Shown here: in pieces, positions 9,331 through 17,523 of the stretch | Layout of the letters: each line of letters opens with the position of its first letter | Position numbering within the stretch: the first letter of the stretch is position 1 | Source: Spartinivicinus ruber | GTDB taxonomy: Bacteria; Pseudomonadota; Gammaproteobacteria; Pseudomonadales; Zooshikellaceae | NCBI RefSeq assembly: GCF_011009015.1 | Contig: NZ_CP048878.1 | Coordinates: 2,145,001-2,209,000 of the forward strand | Reading direction: 5' to 3' | DNA length: 64,000 nucleotides | Program-made: the position numbers and the translations under genes | The notes under the pieces: generated by a model | What the model was told of the DNA's origin: nothing | The model's input: the letters and a program-made list of their open reading frames with translations, nothing else | The model's database searches: none

Positions 9331-10266
9331 GTGGTTGACTTCCTTTTCTTACTCGAAAAAGTAAGCTTTTTATTTTTCTTGGTATTATTGGGCTTTATTA
9401 TTGGCCGTTGTTTTACTATTGAGCTGAAAACAATTTCAACACTATTACTTTATGTGTTGTCACCTATAGTTATTTTTAGTGGCACAGCGAAAGCAGATTT
9501 AACCCCAGCCTACTTGGCTGTGCCAATCATCTTCTTTGTGATTTGTATAGTATTTGGTTTGCTTGGCTTGCGAGTAGGGCAGCGTTGTTGGAAAGACAAT
9601 ACTCAACACCTGTTTGCTTTATCCTGCAGTACTGCAAATACAGGTTATTTCGGTTTACCTGTTGCCATGGCTGTTTTAGATGATAATGGTGTCGCTCTGG
9701 TAATTTTCTCAATGCTGGGGATTACCTTTTACGAATATACGGTTGGCTTTTACATTGCAGCAAGAGGTCGTTTTTCGGTAAAGAAAAGCTTGCTGAAGTT
9801 AGCTAAAATTCCTTTTATTTATGCATTTAGCGCAGGGCTAATACTTAATTTAACTGAATTATCTTTGCCTGGTAGTATTATGGGACAGCTGGCTGTGTTT
9901 AAAGGGGCTTACACAGTGCTGGGGATGATGCTAATAGGTTTTTCATTAGCTAATGTAGGGCGTCAGCATATTGATTGGCGGTTAATTTTATTCACTACAT
10001 TTAGCAAGTATATTTGCTGGCCACTTATCATAACGATATTAATACTTGTAGACCAGCAGTACACCCAGTGGCTTGACCAGCAAATTATTTTTGTCATGTT
10101 ATTAGTGGCTGTGGTGCCTTTGGCTGCTAATACCATTGCATTAGCAATTGAATTGAATGTACAGCCACAAAAAGCATCAATTGCTGTGCTCACCAGCACA
10201 GCTCTGGGAATTATTATGATCCCTTTGTATCTGGCAATATTACCGGGATATTTGATGAATAACTAA
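9331..10266 (+). CDS. AEC-family (auxin efflux carrier-like) membrane transporter
   Basis: An inner-membrane permease of about 311 aa with roughly ten hydrophobic segments, beginning FLFLLEKVSFLFFLVLLGFI. The middle motif CSTANTGYFGLPVAMAVLDD is typical of the AEC family, as is VPLAANTIALAIEL near the end. Bacterial members export or import small organic acids or amino acids; the substrate cannot be read from the sequence. I chose the GTG at 9331 because AGGAG lies 5 nt upstream; the GTG at 9325 would overlap that site. The gene has its own terminator-containing leader and a divergent LysR gene. Confidence 0.88.
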   Translation: MVDFLFLLEKVSFLFFLVLLGFIIGRCFTIELKTISTLLLYVLSPIVIFSGTAKADLTPAYLAVPIIFFVICIVFGLLGLRVGQRCWKDNTQHLFALSCSTANTGYFGLPVAMAVLDDNGVALVIFSMLGITFYEYTVGFYIAARGRFSVKKSLLKLAKIPFIYAFSAGLILNLTELSLPGSIMGQLAVFKGAYTVLGMMLIGFSLANVGRQHIDWRLILFTTFSKYICWPLIITILILVDQQYTQWLDQQIIFVMLLVAVVPLAANTIALAIELNVQPQKASIAVLTSTALGIIMIPLYLAILPGYLMNN

Positions 10267-10296
10267 AAGGGTACTTTGTCCCCTTTTAGTTTTTTA
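10262..10296. terminator. Bidirectional terminator between AEC transporter and nhaD
   Basis: ACTAAAAGGG and CCCTTTTAGT form a 10-bp stem with a 9-nt loop, followed by a run of six T on the plus strand. The stem overlaps the stop codon of the AEC gene, and the T-run overlaps the stop of the convergent nhaD. Confidence 0.85.
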
Positions 10297-11700
10297 GGCT
10301 ATTAGTACATAAACTGTTGCCAAGATAATATGTAATACAGCAAATGGTAGCGCTTTTTTGACGAAACCGGCAAAAGATAAAGAAAGCTCGTACTTATGCA
10401 TAATTGTCACTGCCACCAATGTAGATGCGCTGCCAATAGGGGTTAAGTTACCACCCAGGTTGGCACCAAATACCACTGACCACCAAAGGGACGAGTCACT
10501 GGCTGTACTCGCTGTATCTAAAATTTTGGCTAACATTGCGGCTAAAGGAATATTATCAGTAACAGAGCTAAAAATAGCTGAGAGTATTAATAGAATACTG
10601 GTACCAACGGCTGTTTCTTCTGTGCCAATGAGTGCTGTAATGCCTTTCCCGATTAAATCCAACACCTGTGCATGTTCCATTACATTAATGACTACAAATA
10701 AAGCACAGAAGAACGTAATTAAGTCCCAGTCGACAGCTTTATAAAACTGATCAACTTCTGATTTGTAACGAATCATCATTACCGTAGCAAAACCAAGTGC
10801 GACGAACCCCATTCCTAAATCTTTCACTAATGGCAATATGGATGTTGTGGCAATGGTTAAGATAAACATAATTAACATAACCCCTGCAAACTGAAAAAAT
10901 CGCTTGCTTTCAATACCATCACGTTCATCAAAGCTAGCCACAAGCTCTTTGGCTTGACTTTTTTCCTCTTCAGAGGCCAAAGACTGAATAGCGAATAATT
11001 TGGAACCCATCCATAATGTGATGACAGTTGCAACCAACACATAAGGACTGGCTTTCAAGAAAAAAGCAACAAAGCTGATACCAGCAGTATTTCCCACAAT
11101 GATGTTTGGTACTGAGCTAATTAGGGTTAATAAACCACCAATGTTAGTGAGAAGGCCTTGGATTAATAAGAACCCAAGCAGTTTTTCTGAGCGATTTAAT
11201 TTATTCAGTGATACGGCGGTTAATGAACCAACAATAATCATTGCCGTCACATTGTTCAGCACAGCAGAAAAAATAACTGTCATCATCCCGTAATACCACA
11301 GCAATTTTAGCGGATCACCTGCGGATGCTTTAGTAAGTTTGATTGCAACCCAAGTAAATAGTCCCGATCGGGAGGTCACATCAACAAAAATACTGGACCC
11401 TAAAATAATGGCGATCACCCCCCAGTCAACAGCAGGAATAAATACCGGCATGTTAATCTCATGGCCATTCGGTAAGGCAATACTTCCAAAGGGTAACAGC
11501 TCAAAAAAAGCACCTAATAGCAGACTGATTGCAGCAAATACAGCCACAATCAGTGACTTTTTTGCATGAATTTTTTCTTCAAGGGCCAAGCTAACAATCA
11601 TTAGCACCAAAATAATCACAAATGTAATGGTGACCCCAGTACTGACACTGTGAACACTATGGGTGGCAAGCTCAGAGGCCACTTGTTGGGTATTGCTCAT
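10294..11700 (-). CDS. nhaD: Na+/H+ antiporter, NhaD type
   Basis: An inner-membrane antiporter of the ArsB/NhaD ion-transporter superfamily, 468 aa with about twelve hydrophobic segments. Landmarks are VDWGVIAIILGSSIFVDVTS, VIFSAVLNNVTAMIIVGSLT, the helix-break region SSVTDNIPLAAMLAKIL and GANLGGNLTPIGSASTLVAV near the end, all characteristic of NhaD. It exchanges cytosolic Na+ (or Li+) for H+, consistent with a marine habitat. A universal-stress-like gene lies 74 bp upstream on the same strand and probably shares its transcript. Confidence 0.88.
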   Translation of the reverse strand: MSNTQQVASELATHSVHSVSTGVTITFVIILVLMIVSLALEEKIHAKKSLIVAVFAAISLLLGAFFELLPFGSIALPNGHEINMPVFIPAVDWGVIAIILGSSIFVDVTSRSGLFTWVAIKLTKASAGDPLKLLWYYGMMTVIFSAVLNNVTAMIIVGSLTAVSLNKLNRSEKLLGFLLIQGLLTNIGGLLTLISSVPNIIVGNTAGISFVAFFLKASPYVLVATVITLWMGSKLFAIQSLASEEEKSQAKELVASFDERDGIESKRFFQFAGVMLIMFILTIATTSILPLVKDLGMGFVALGFATVMMIRYKSEVDQFYKAVDWDLITFFCALFVVINVMEHAQVLDLIGKGITALIGTEETAVGTSILLILSAIFSSVTDNIPLAAMLAKILDTASTASDSSLWWSVVFGANLGGNLTPIGSASTLVAVTIMHKYELSLSFAGFVKKALPFAVLHIILATVYVLIA

Positions 11701-11774
11701 TTGCTATTTTCCTAAAAATCTTGTTCTTAAAATCTCATCAAAATAACACAGGCTAAAATGAGAAAAAGGCAGAT

Positions 11775-12632
11775 CTATAGCATTAATAATGGAATATGTC
11801 GTAGCTCAATGGCCAATGGATAGGCTAGACCATGCATTGCCAGTTGGTCTTCATCTTTGGTATTCATTACTAGCAAATCCAGTTCATATTCTTCAATTAA
11901 ACTTTTATAGTCTTTAATATGGTGACCAAACTTCACATGCTCGATCACATTAAGATTAATATTAGCTTCAGCTAACGCGGGTGGGCATGAGCTAATAAAA
12001 TCGTGAGGCTCCTTTAGTAATTGTCTTGCCAGCTTTTCTTCTGCATCGTCAGTATTTATAGTGGCAATTTTACTGATTGCTTTAATAATCCGCTTAAAAT
12101 AGACCTCATCTTCAATATGACTCAAGTGTAGGCTACCCCCCGGTGCTGTAAACGCAACAGCATTATGGACTAAATCGTGGTCAAGGGTGAGGTGGTCAGT
12201 TACTACCATAACGGAAGTGCTTTTTGTTAAAGCGTGCTCACTGGCATAACTGGCTTTAGGGTGTGGAATAACTAATACTGGTATTGCCGTACGTTGTAGT
12301 AATACATCTAGATGCTCCCCTAAACTATGGGGAAATTGCCAGGCATTACTGTATAAATTTCGATAACTACAAATCAGGTCAGGTTTAATTGCTTCAGCTT
12401 CTTGCAAAAGTGCTTCTGTAGTTTTTGGTGTTTCACCAATACTTAAATGCCATTGGATGCTATTAGTACTCAGCTGTGGTGAAAACTGCTGCAGTTGTTG
12501 TTTAATTTTTGCACTATTCTCTTCAGTTTGATCAGTAATCAATAAAACAGATTCAATTTTCACTGGTTTATAATGATAGACATCTTTTACTGCTGATCTG
12601 AATACACTTTCAAACTGGTCAACTGATGACAT
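11775..12632 (-). CDS. Universal stress protein-like, tandem UspA fold
   Basis: A 285-residue cytosolic protein made of two UspA-like halves. The first half ends LLQRTAIPVLVIPHP and the second ends EYELDLLVMNTKDEDQLAMH and then LAIELRHIPLLML, the usual ending of UspA domains. The glycine-rich ATP-binding loop (GxxGx9GS/T) is not clear in either half, so it may not bind ATP. It lies just upstream of nhaD on the same strand; UspA-like partners of ion transporters often modulate them, but that role is inferred here. Confidence 0.7.
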   Translation of the reverse strand: MSSVDQFESVFRSAVKDVYHYKPVKIESVLLITDQTEENSAKIKQQLQQFSPQLSTNSIQWHLSIGETPKTTEALLQEAEAIKPDLICSYRNLYSNAWQFPHSLGEHLDVLLQRTAIPVLVIPHPKASYASEHALTKSTSVMVVTDHLTLDHDLVHNAVAFTAPGGSLHLSHIEDEVYFKRIIKAISKIATINTDDAEEKLARQLLKEPHDFISSCPPALAEANINLNVIEHVKFGHHIKDYKSLIEEYELDLLVMNTKDEDQLAMHGLAYPLAIELRHIPLLML

Positions 12633-12756
12633 AATGGGTCCTTAACTTTATTCAATAAAAGTATCATGTTGATTAAACTTGAGTTTCATTTCAAACTAAC
12701 GGGTCTTGCAAAACTTAGGTGGGTAATACCATTTGTGTAGTATAACAAGGAATACA

Positions 12757-14916
12757 ATGAAGCAGCGGTGTAATGGTAGCATAAAGTGGATAGTCAGCTT
12801 AGCTATACTCCTGATTTCAAATAATGTTGTATCAACACCAGTGGAGAATACTGTCAATATGTCAAAATCCCCTCCCATTGCCAAGCAGCACCCAAAAGCC
12901 TTGAAAGCACATGGTGAAGAGAGAGTAGATCCTTACTATTGGCTGAGGGATGATGAACGTAAGGCTCAGCCGGTGTTGGATTATCTGTTAGCAGAAAATA
13001 GCTATACACAGCAAAACTTAAAGCCGATAGCGCCGTTGCAGGAGCAGCTTTATCAGGAAATGGTTGGTCGGCTGCAAAAAGACGACAGAAGCGTTCCTTA
13101 TCAACGGGGAAACTATTGGTATTACAACCGCTTTGAAGGGAATGATGAATATGAAAAATTATGCCGGCGCAAAGGAAACTTAACAGCGACTGAATCAGTC
13201 CTTTTAGACTTGAACGAGCGAGCAAAGCCACACAAATATTACCAGCTAGGGGAGGCGGAGGTTAGTTTTAATCAGCAGCTGTTGGCCTTTTCTGAAGATA
13301 CCAATGGACGTCGGCAATACAGTATTCGTATAAAAGATTTAACAACAGGTAAACTACTTGGTGATAAGTTAAACAATACGTCAGGTGATATTGCCTGGGC
13401 CAGTGATAATAAAACTCTGTATTATACCCGCAAACATCCAAAAACCTTATTACCTTATCAGGTATATAGGCATGAGCTGGGTACCGAGCAAAAGCAAGAT
13501 CAGCTAGTGTATGAAGAAGCCGATAACCAGTTTTTTACTTCATTATATACGACAAAATCCTATCAATATGTGGTAATTGAGTTAACCAGCACACGCACCA
13601 GTGATATTAAGTTAATTGATGCCTATAATCCTTTGGCCAAACCTGTTTCATTTGTTAGTAGGGAGCCAGGTCATGAATATGAATTAGTAGATGTTGCTGA
13701 CCGATTTTATATTCGAACCAACTGGCAGGCAGAAAACTTTCGGTTAATGACGGTAGATAAGCGTCATATTGGCGATAAGCAAGCTTGGCAAGAAGTGATT
13801 CCTCATCGGGCTGATACCTTTCTAGAAGACCTAGAAGCATTTAAAGATTATTTGGTGGTTGCCGAACGGACCAACGGTTTGTTACAGCTGAGAATACGTC
13901 AGTTGAATAATAATAAAGATCATTATTTAGACTTTGGCGAGCCCGCTTATACGGCATATATTGGCCATAATGAAGAGCTGGATACGGAAATCCTCCGCTT
14001 TGGTTATTCTTCATTGACTACGCCAGACTCAGTATTTGACTACAATATGCGAACGCGTCAAAAAATACTACTGAAGCAGGATAAAGTGATCGGTACTTTC
14101 AAACCAGAACTTTATCAATCTGAACGGCTGATGGTAGCTGTTAGAGACGGAGTGAAGGTACCAGTCTCGCTAGTTTATCGTAAAGGATTTCGTCGTAATG
14201 CTGGTCACCCTTTGTTGATTTATGGCTATGGTGCTTATGGTAGCTCGTTAGACCCTTTTTTTAGTTCAGCACGATTAAGCCTCTTGGACAGAGGAGTCGT
14301 TTATGTGTTGGCTCATGTTCGAGGTGGTGAGGATTTAGGTCGGCAATGGTATGAGTCAGGTAAACTTGATCATAAATTGAATAGTTTTAACGACTTTATT
14401 GATGTGACACGCTATTTAGTGTCAGAAGGGTACGGTGCAGCCGATAATGTATTTGCGATGGGGGGAAGTGCAGGTGGTTTGTTAGTGGGGGCGGTGGCTA
14501 ATATGGCACCTGAATTATATCGAGGAATTGTCGCTGAGGTCCCGTTTGTTGATGTTTTGACTACTATGTTTGACGAATCAATTCCACTTACCACCAATGA
14601 ATATGAAGAGTGGGGAAACCCAAATGATCGCAGCGCTTATGATTATATAAAGTCCTACTCTCCTTACGATAATATTACCCGTCAGGCGTATCCTAATATG
14701 TTAGTGACAGCTGGACTACATGATTCACAAGTGCAATATTGGGAGCCTGCCAAGTGGATCGCCAAACTACGACACTACGATACCAGTGATAATCAAATCC
14801 TGTTGTATACTGAGATGGAAGCAGGGCACAGTGGGGTATCCGGTCGCTATCAGGCTTATCGTGAATTAGCAATGGAATATGCATTTGTTTTGCATCATGC
14901 GGGTGTTGGAGATTAA
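12757..14916 (+). CDS. ptrB: Oligopeptidase B, S9A serine peptidase, with export signal
   Basis: Cleaves small peptides after Arg or Lys. The N-terminal beta-propeller (from about DPYYWLRDDER) precedes the alpha/beta hydrolase domain with the catalytic triad Ser571 (MGGSAGG), Asp656 (LHDSQV) and His691 (AGHSG). VPFVDVLTTM and EYEEWGNPND are oligopeptidase B signatures. AAGGA lies 6 nt before ATG 12757, and that start gives a signal peptide-like segment (WIVSLAILLISNNVVS), suggesting a periplasmic form. The product is 719 aa. Its last 113 bp are duplicated at 25286-25398; an island occupies the space between. Confidence 0.93.
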   Translation: MKQRCNGSIKWIVSLAILLISNNVVSTPVENTVNMSKSPPIAKQHPKALKAHGEERVDPYYWLRDDERKAQPVLDYLLAENSYTQQNLKPIAPLQEQLYQEMVGRLQKDDRSVPYQRGNYWYYNRFEGNDEYEKLCRRKGNLTATESVLLDLNERAKPHKYYQLGEAEVSFNQQLLAFSEDTNGRRQYSIRIKDLTTGKLLGDKLNNTSGDIAWASDNKTLYYTRKHPKTLLPYQVYRHELGTEQKQDQLVYEEADNQFFTSLYTTKSYQYVVIELTSTRTSDIKLIDAYNPLAKPVSFVSREPGHEYELVDVADRFYIRTNWQAENFRLMTVDKRHIGDKQAWQEVIPHRADTFLEDLEAFKDYLVVAERTNGLLQLRIRQLNNNKDHYLDFGEPAYTAYIGHNEELDTEILRFGYSSLTTPDSVFDYNMRTRQKILLKQDKVIGTFKPELYQSERLMVAVRDGVKVPVSLVYRKGFRRNAGHPLLIYGYGAYGSSLDPFFSSARLSLLDRGVVYVLAHVRGGEDLGRQWYESGKLDHKLNSFNDFIDVTRYLVSEGYGAADNVFAMGGSAGGLLVGAVANMAPELYRGIVAEVPFVDVLTTMFDESIPLTTNEYEEWGNPNDRSAYDYIKSYSPYDNITRQAYPNMLVTAGLHDSQVQYWEPAKWIAKLRHYDTSDNQILLYTEMEAGHSGVSGRYQAYRELAMEYAFVLHHAGVGD

Positions 14917-14917
14917 T
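14805..14917 (+). repeat. Direct repeat, left copy: ptrB 3' end (putative attachment site)
   Basis: The final 113 bp of ptrB through its stop codon. It matches 25286-25398 in the same orientation at 102 of 113 positions, including identical blocks of 20-21 bp at both ends. An integrase fragment starts 58 bp beyond it. This is the arrangement left by integration of a tyrosine-recombinase island into the 3' end of a protein gene that is rebuilt by the incoming copy. Confidence 0.8.
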
Positions 14918-14974
14918 TTGTCGATTTTTACGCCTGTGAACTTTCAAGCTTCTGCTACAAAAATGAGGTGACGG

Positions 14975-15096
14975 ATGCGTAACTTGTTATTACGAAATTC
15001 TACTTATTACTTTAGAAAGGTTCTTCCTGAAGACTTAAGGCATACCTTTGATAAGCGTGAGGTTTTCATCTCTTTGCAAACCAAGTCAAAGCGGTA
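14975..15096 (+). pseudogene. Tyrosine recombinase (integrase), N-terminal fragment
   Basis: From ATG 14975 the frame reads MRNLLLRNSTYYFRKVLPED, then LRHTFDKREVFISLQTKSKR. This is the standard N-terminal arm of phage/island integrases (a short strand-rich region ending in SLxTK). A full protein would have 350-400 residues including the R-H-R-Y catalytic domain. Here coding sense stops at about 15096, where an IS3-like end begins, and the frame hits a stop at 15110. Its position right after the ptrB repeat marks it as the integrase of this island. Confidence 0.75.
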
Positions 15097-15347
15097 TGTT
15101 CTGCTCAACTAAAACAGGACACTTTTCTAAAGGAATTTTCATATTCGACTGGTGACATATCATTATTAGCAGTTTGCAGCCTGTCTACGTTGTAATATCG
15201 CATATAAGCAGTGACATCATTTTTAATACACTTACACGTCAGTTGTAGTATTTTCAACAGCCAATTGTGTTTGAGGCTACCAAAGAACCATTCAACAACC
15301 GAATTGTCCCTGCACGCGCCTATATCACCCATGCTAGAGAGCAGCAT
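15097..15347 (-). mobile_element. IS3-family remnant with transposase C-terminus
   Basis: The minus-strand open frame 15347-15105 ends an IS3-type OrfB integrase core: SMGDIGACRDNSVVEWFFGS, then LKHNWL, YMRYYNVDRLQTANNDMSPV and EYENSF. The glutamate in VVEWFF is the third residue of the DDE triad; the two aspartates and the whole N-terminal part are missing. The element end (TGTTCTGCTCAACTAAAACA, from 15097) interrupts the integrase. The opposite end is lost at about 15347. Confidence 0.8.
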
Positions 15348-15564
15348 TTCTAGTGGATGAAGCTTTAAAAGTGCCTGTTAAGGTAATTTCAATATTACCC
15401 GCACCGCCAACATGAGAAAGTAGGGTGGCAAATAAATTCACATTTGTTCCGCTACCCAATGAAACACATTTAAGTGAAACTAACATCCAAACGCCATTAA
15501 CATTGACAAAAATATCCGTTTCTTTCCAGTGGCCATTTACATTGACATAAGTGGTATCAAGCGA
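15334..15564 (-). pseudogene. Phage tail-like protein fragment
   Basis: A minus-strand frame open from 15564 to a stop at 15334-15336 reads LDTTYVNVNGHWKETDIFVN, then VNGVWMLVSLKCVSLGSGTN and GGAGNIEITLTGTF. Repeated YVNVNGxWK-type units are common in phage tail and tail-fibre proteins. No start codon is present, and the fragment runs against the IS3 remnant, so it is a broken piece. Exact family uncertain. Confidence 0.45.
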
Positions 15565-15662
15565 TTACCAGCGATTATTAATATTTAAAAAAGTTTCTGA
15601 CATAGGTGATAAAGAGTACCATCTAAAATGTCACTCTTATTTATTATTTAAATTGTTTAGTG

Positions 15663-16055
15663 TTAATAGGCTAGAATTATATTTGTTAGAAATTCAGAAG
15701 TATCTGGTGATAGGTCATCAAATTCTAAGCCTGCTTGATATACTTGCTTGCTGTCTTGAAAGTCGTACTGAGACTCTGTTTGTTGCATGCTTATTTTAGC
15801 TACATGGATAACTCTAGCATTTATTTTTATTGGTAGTTCTTTATTTTTTATATCATCAAAAGCAAAAATTACTAGTTGAATAGTCGAGTCTTGCTCCAAT
15901 TCCGCTTGTGTATGTATAAGGACTCCTCCAGTTGACACATTAACTGTATTAAAACTGTAATGTTTTATGTCTTTTTCTATCTTAGATAGTTTCCCATTCC
16001 ATATTATTCTTTTTCGTAAGTAGTGCCGGTTCTTATACCTACGCTGGTTTTCCAT
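15663..16055 (-). CDS. PilZ domain protein
   Basis: A 130-residue protein with the PilZ pattern: an arginine-rich N-terminal stretch (RRYKNRHYLRKRIIW), then VNVSTGGVLIHT corresponding to the D/NxSxGG motif, then a beta-rich remainder ending GLEFDDLSPD. PilZ domains bind cyclic di-GMP. The first RxxxR motif here is RRYKNR or RHYLR, so binding is plausible but not certain. The ATG at 16055 lies just before the arginine-rich motif; the frame is open to 16088. It is one of the few undamaged genes in the phage-like part of the island. Confidence 0.7.
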   Translation of the reverse strand: MENQRRYKNRHYLRKRIIWNGKLSKIEKDIKHYSFNTVNVSTGGVLIHTQAELEQDSTIQLVIFAFDDIKNKELPIKINARVIHVAKISMQQTESQYDFQDSKQVYQAGLEFDDLSPDTSEFLTNIILAY

Positions 16056-16114
16056 GCAATGCTTTCCCTGGCTTTCATAACATACCACGACAATTATAAT
16101 TGACTTATTGTAGA

Positions 16115-16968
16115 CTAGCTATATTTAAACCAGAGATTACCGTGAGAACCACCAGAAGGATTTCCTTTACTCAAAATTACATTACCTTGGTGATAAACAG
16201 GCTTGCCTTTCTCAGTCAGTGTTTCCGTTACGTTGGCATCATCCAAAACCAAATACGGCGGCATTTATCATCATCTGATGTATTACCAAGTATCATTAAT
16301 GCTTTATATTTAGTGCCATCATTATAAATACACGCGCCACCAAGACCGACACCATCTACCGCATATTGCCTATAATCATCAAAAGTCCAAGAGCCTTTTA
16401 CTTCAGGCTTATATTTCTCAACATAGCCTTTTGCTCTGTTGGCTTCTCCATGTGCGCGATTAGCCTCCGACGTTGCCTTATTTGCTTCTGCAATAGCTTT
16501 CTCTTTGTACGCATGGGCAGTCACCATATGTTGCTCAGCTTTCCCCCTTAATACCTCAGTCTGCTTCTTAATTGAAGTAGTAAAAGTTCTGGCTTCACTT
16601 AAAGTTTGCTCTGTGTCAATTTTTAGTTGATTAGTTGAAGCTTTGACATGCTCGGTTTTTTCTCTTCCGCTTTTTGCGAGGTCCGCTTCTGCGCGCGCTG
16701 TAGGAATATATTGCGAGTTCATGAAGCCTAGATTCACAACATCGTTATTTTCAATTGGATTAGCGACATTTCTAATTCGTCTATTTAACGCGTCAAAGTA
16801 ACCGTCCTCTTTCATCTTCAGTAAACCCTCCGAATAATCAAGGACTTCCTGAGCAACATAAAAAAGCTGTTCATTAGCTTTATCTAAAATGGCTTCGGAT
16901 AAAATAGCGCCGTCACCGAAATCAACAGCACGCTCATGTAAAGGCGTGTCGCGTTTAACACGGACCAC
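16115..16968 (-). pseudogene. T7-like phage tail-fibre protein, truncated and frameshifted
   Basis: The frame from about 16968 reads LHERAVDFGDGAILSEAILD, NEQLFYVAQEVLDYSEGLL and DGYFDALNRRIRNVANPI. This follows the N-terminal domain of phage T7 gp17 (VDFTDGSIL ... DARGRRIVNLAN). A long alanine/glutamate-rich coiled region follows (EANKATSEANRAHGEANRAK). Near 16235 the reading frame shifts; the true ending GKPVYHQGNVILSKGNPSGG, then NLWFKYS, is in another frame and stops at 16115. The first 60-70 residues are also missing. It is a phage-derived relic. Confidence 0.8.
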
Positions 16969-17174
16969 AACACTTCAGGAGCTAGCCGTCTGCGTAAAAA
17001 TTCCCGTCTGTCGTGTCTGCCAGTGGCTTGTAAATGAGTTTGGCCAACGTAGACAAGACCAGCAAAGAAAGTGGAGTGCATAAAGAGTGAGGCTGTGTGT
17101 AGGTCCCTGTGTTTTAGACCATACAACAACTGTTTTGGGAAGCCTTCGGAGATGCGAACCAAAAGTAAACGCTG

Positions 17175-17315
17175 AACAACTTGGGCATTGAAGAGAAGGC
17201 TAAGAAAATCTTAAAAGGCATCGAGTTCATGCATATGATTAAAAAAGGGCAAATGAAAAAACACTATCGTGGCAATTTATCACTGACTGAACAATTTTAT
17301 GCGTTAGTTGGATAA
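17175..17315 (+). pseudogene. IS6-type transposase, C-terminal fragment
   Basis: An open piece of 46 codons reads EEKAKKILKGIEFMHMIKKG, then QMKKHYRGNLSLTEQFYALV and a stop. The GIExMHMIKKGQ motif is the C-terminal end of IS6-family transposases. The catalytic part is missing, and I see no matching terminal repeat nearby. Confidence 0.65.
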
Positions 17316-17364
17316 GTGCGTCCAAGGGAAAGCCGTTTTATAATTAATTAAATATGTGAAAAAC

Positions 17365-17450
17365 AACTGAAAAGTCTCCTTTCGGCAAGCGTGTGCTAAC
17401 AGAATTTTTTCAAGCACATAGCTGCCGAGGAGATACTTTAATTTTCAGTT
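17365..17450. repeat. Long imperfect inverted repeat (hairpin)
   Basis: Arms of about 36 nt facing each other across 17365-17450. Outer arms AACTGAAAA / TTTTCAGTT are perfect. The inner arms, AGTCTCCTTTCGGCAAGCGT against a complement with small bulges, pair imperfectly. It lies 74 bp beyond the stop of the effector gene at 17524 and could end that operon's transcript. It could also be a small mobile hairpin element. It does not have integron attC core sites. Confidence 0.55.
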
Positions 17451-17523
17451 AGTCGCTCCAGCTCATTCTTTCACAAAAGTCTTTTAGCTGAGTTAAAACC
17501 TCTCGAGAAGAATACAATAAAGC

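Noticed and set aside
12854-13231. 125-codon minus-strand frame inside ptrB
   Set aside because: Antisense shadow of an evident peptidase gene.
15551-15799. 82-codon plus-strand frame in the island
   Set aside because: Overlaps the PilZ gene on the other strand and lies over AT-rich debris; no recognisable features.
16884-17162. 92-codon minus-strand frame upstream of the tail-fibre relic
   Set aside because: Overlaps the tail-fibre frame in another phase and resembles no protein I know; treated as a chance frame in degraded DNA.
17365-17450. Integron attC site
   Set aside because: The hairpin has outer AAC/GTT-like ends, but the core consensus RYYYAAC / GTTRRRY is not met and no integron integrase or cassette array is present.
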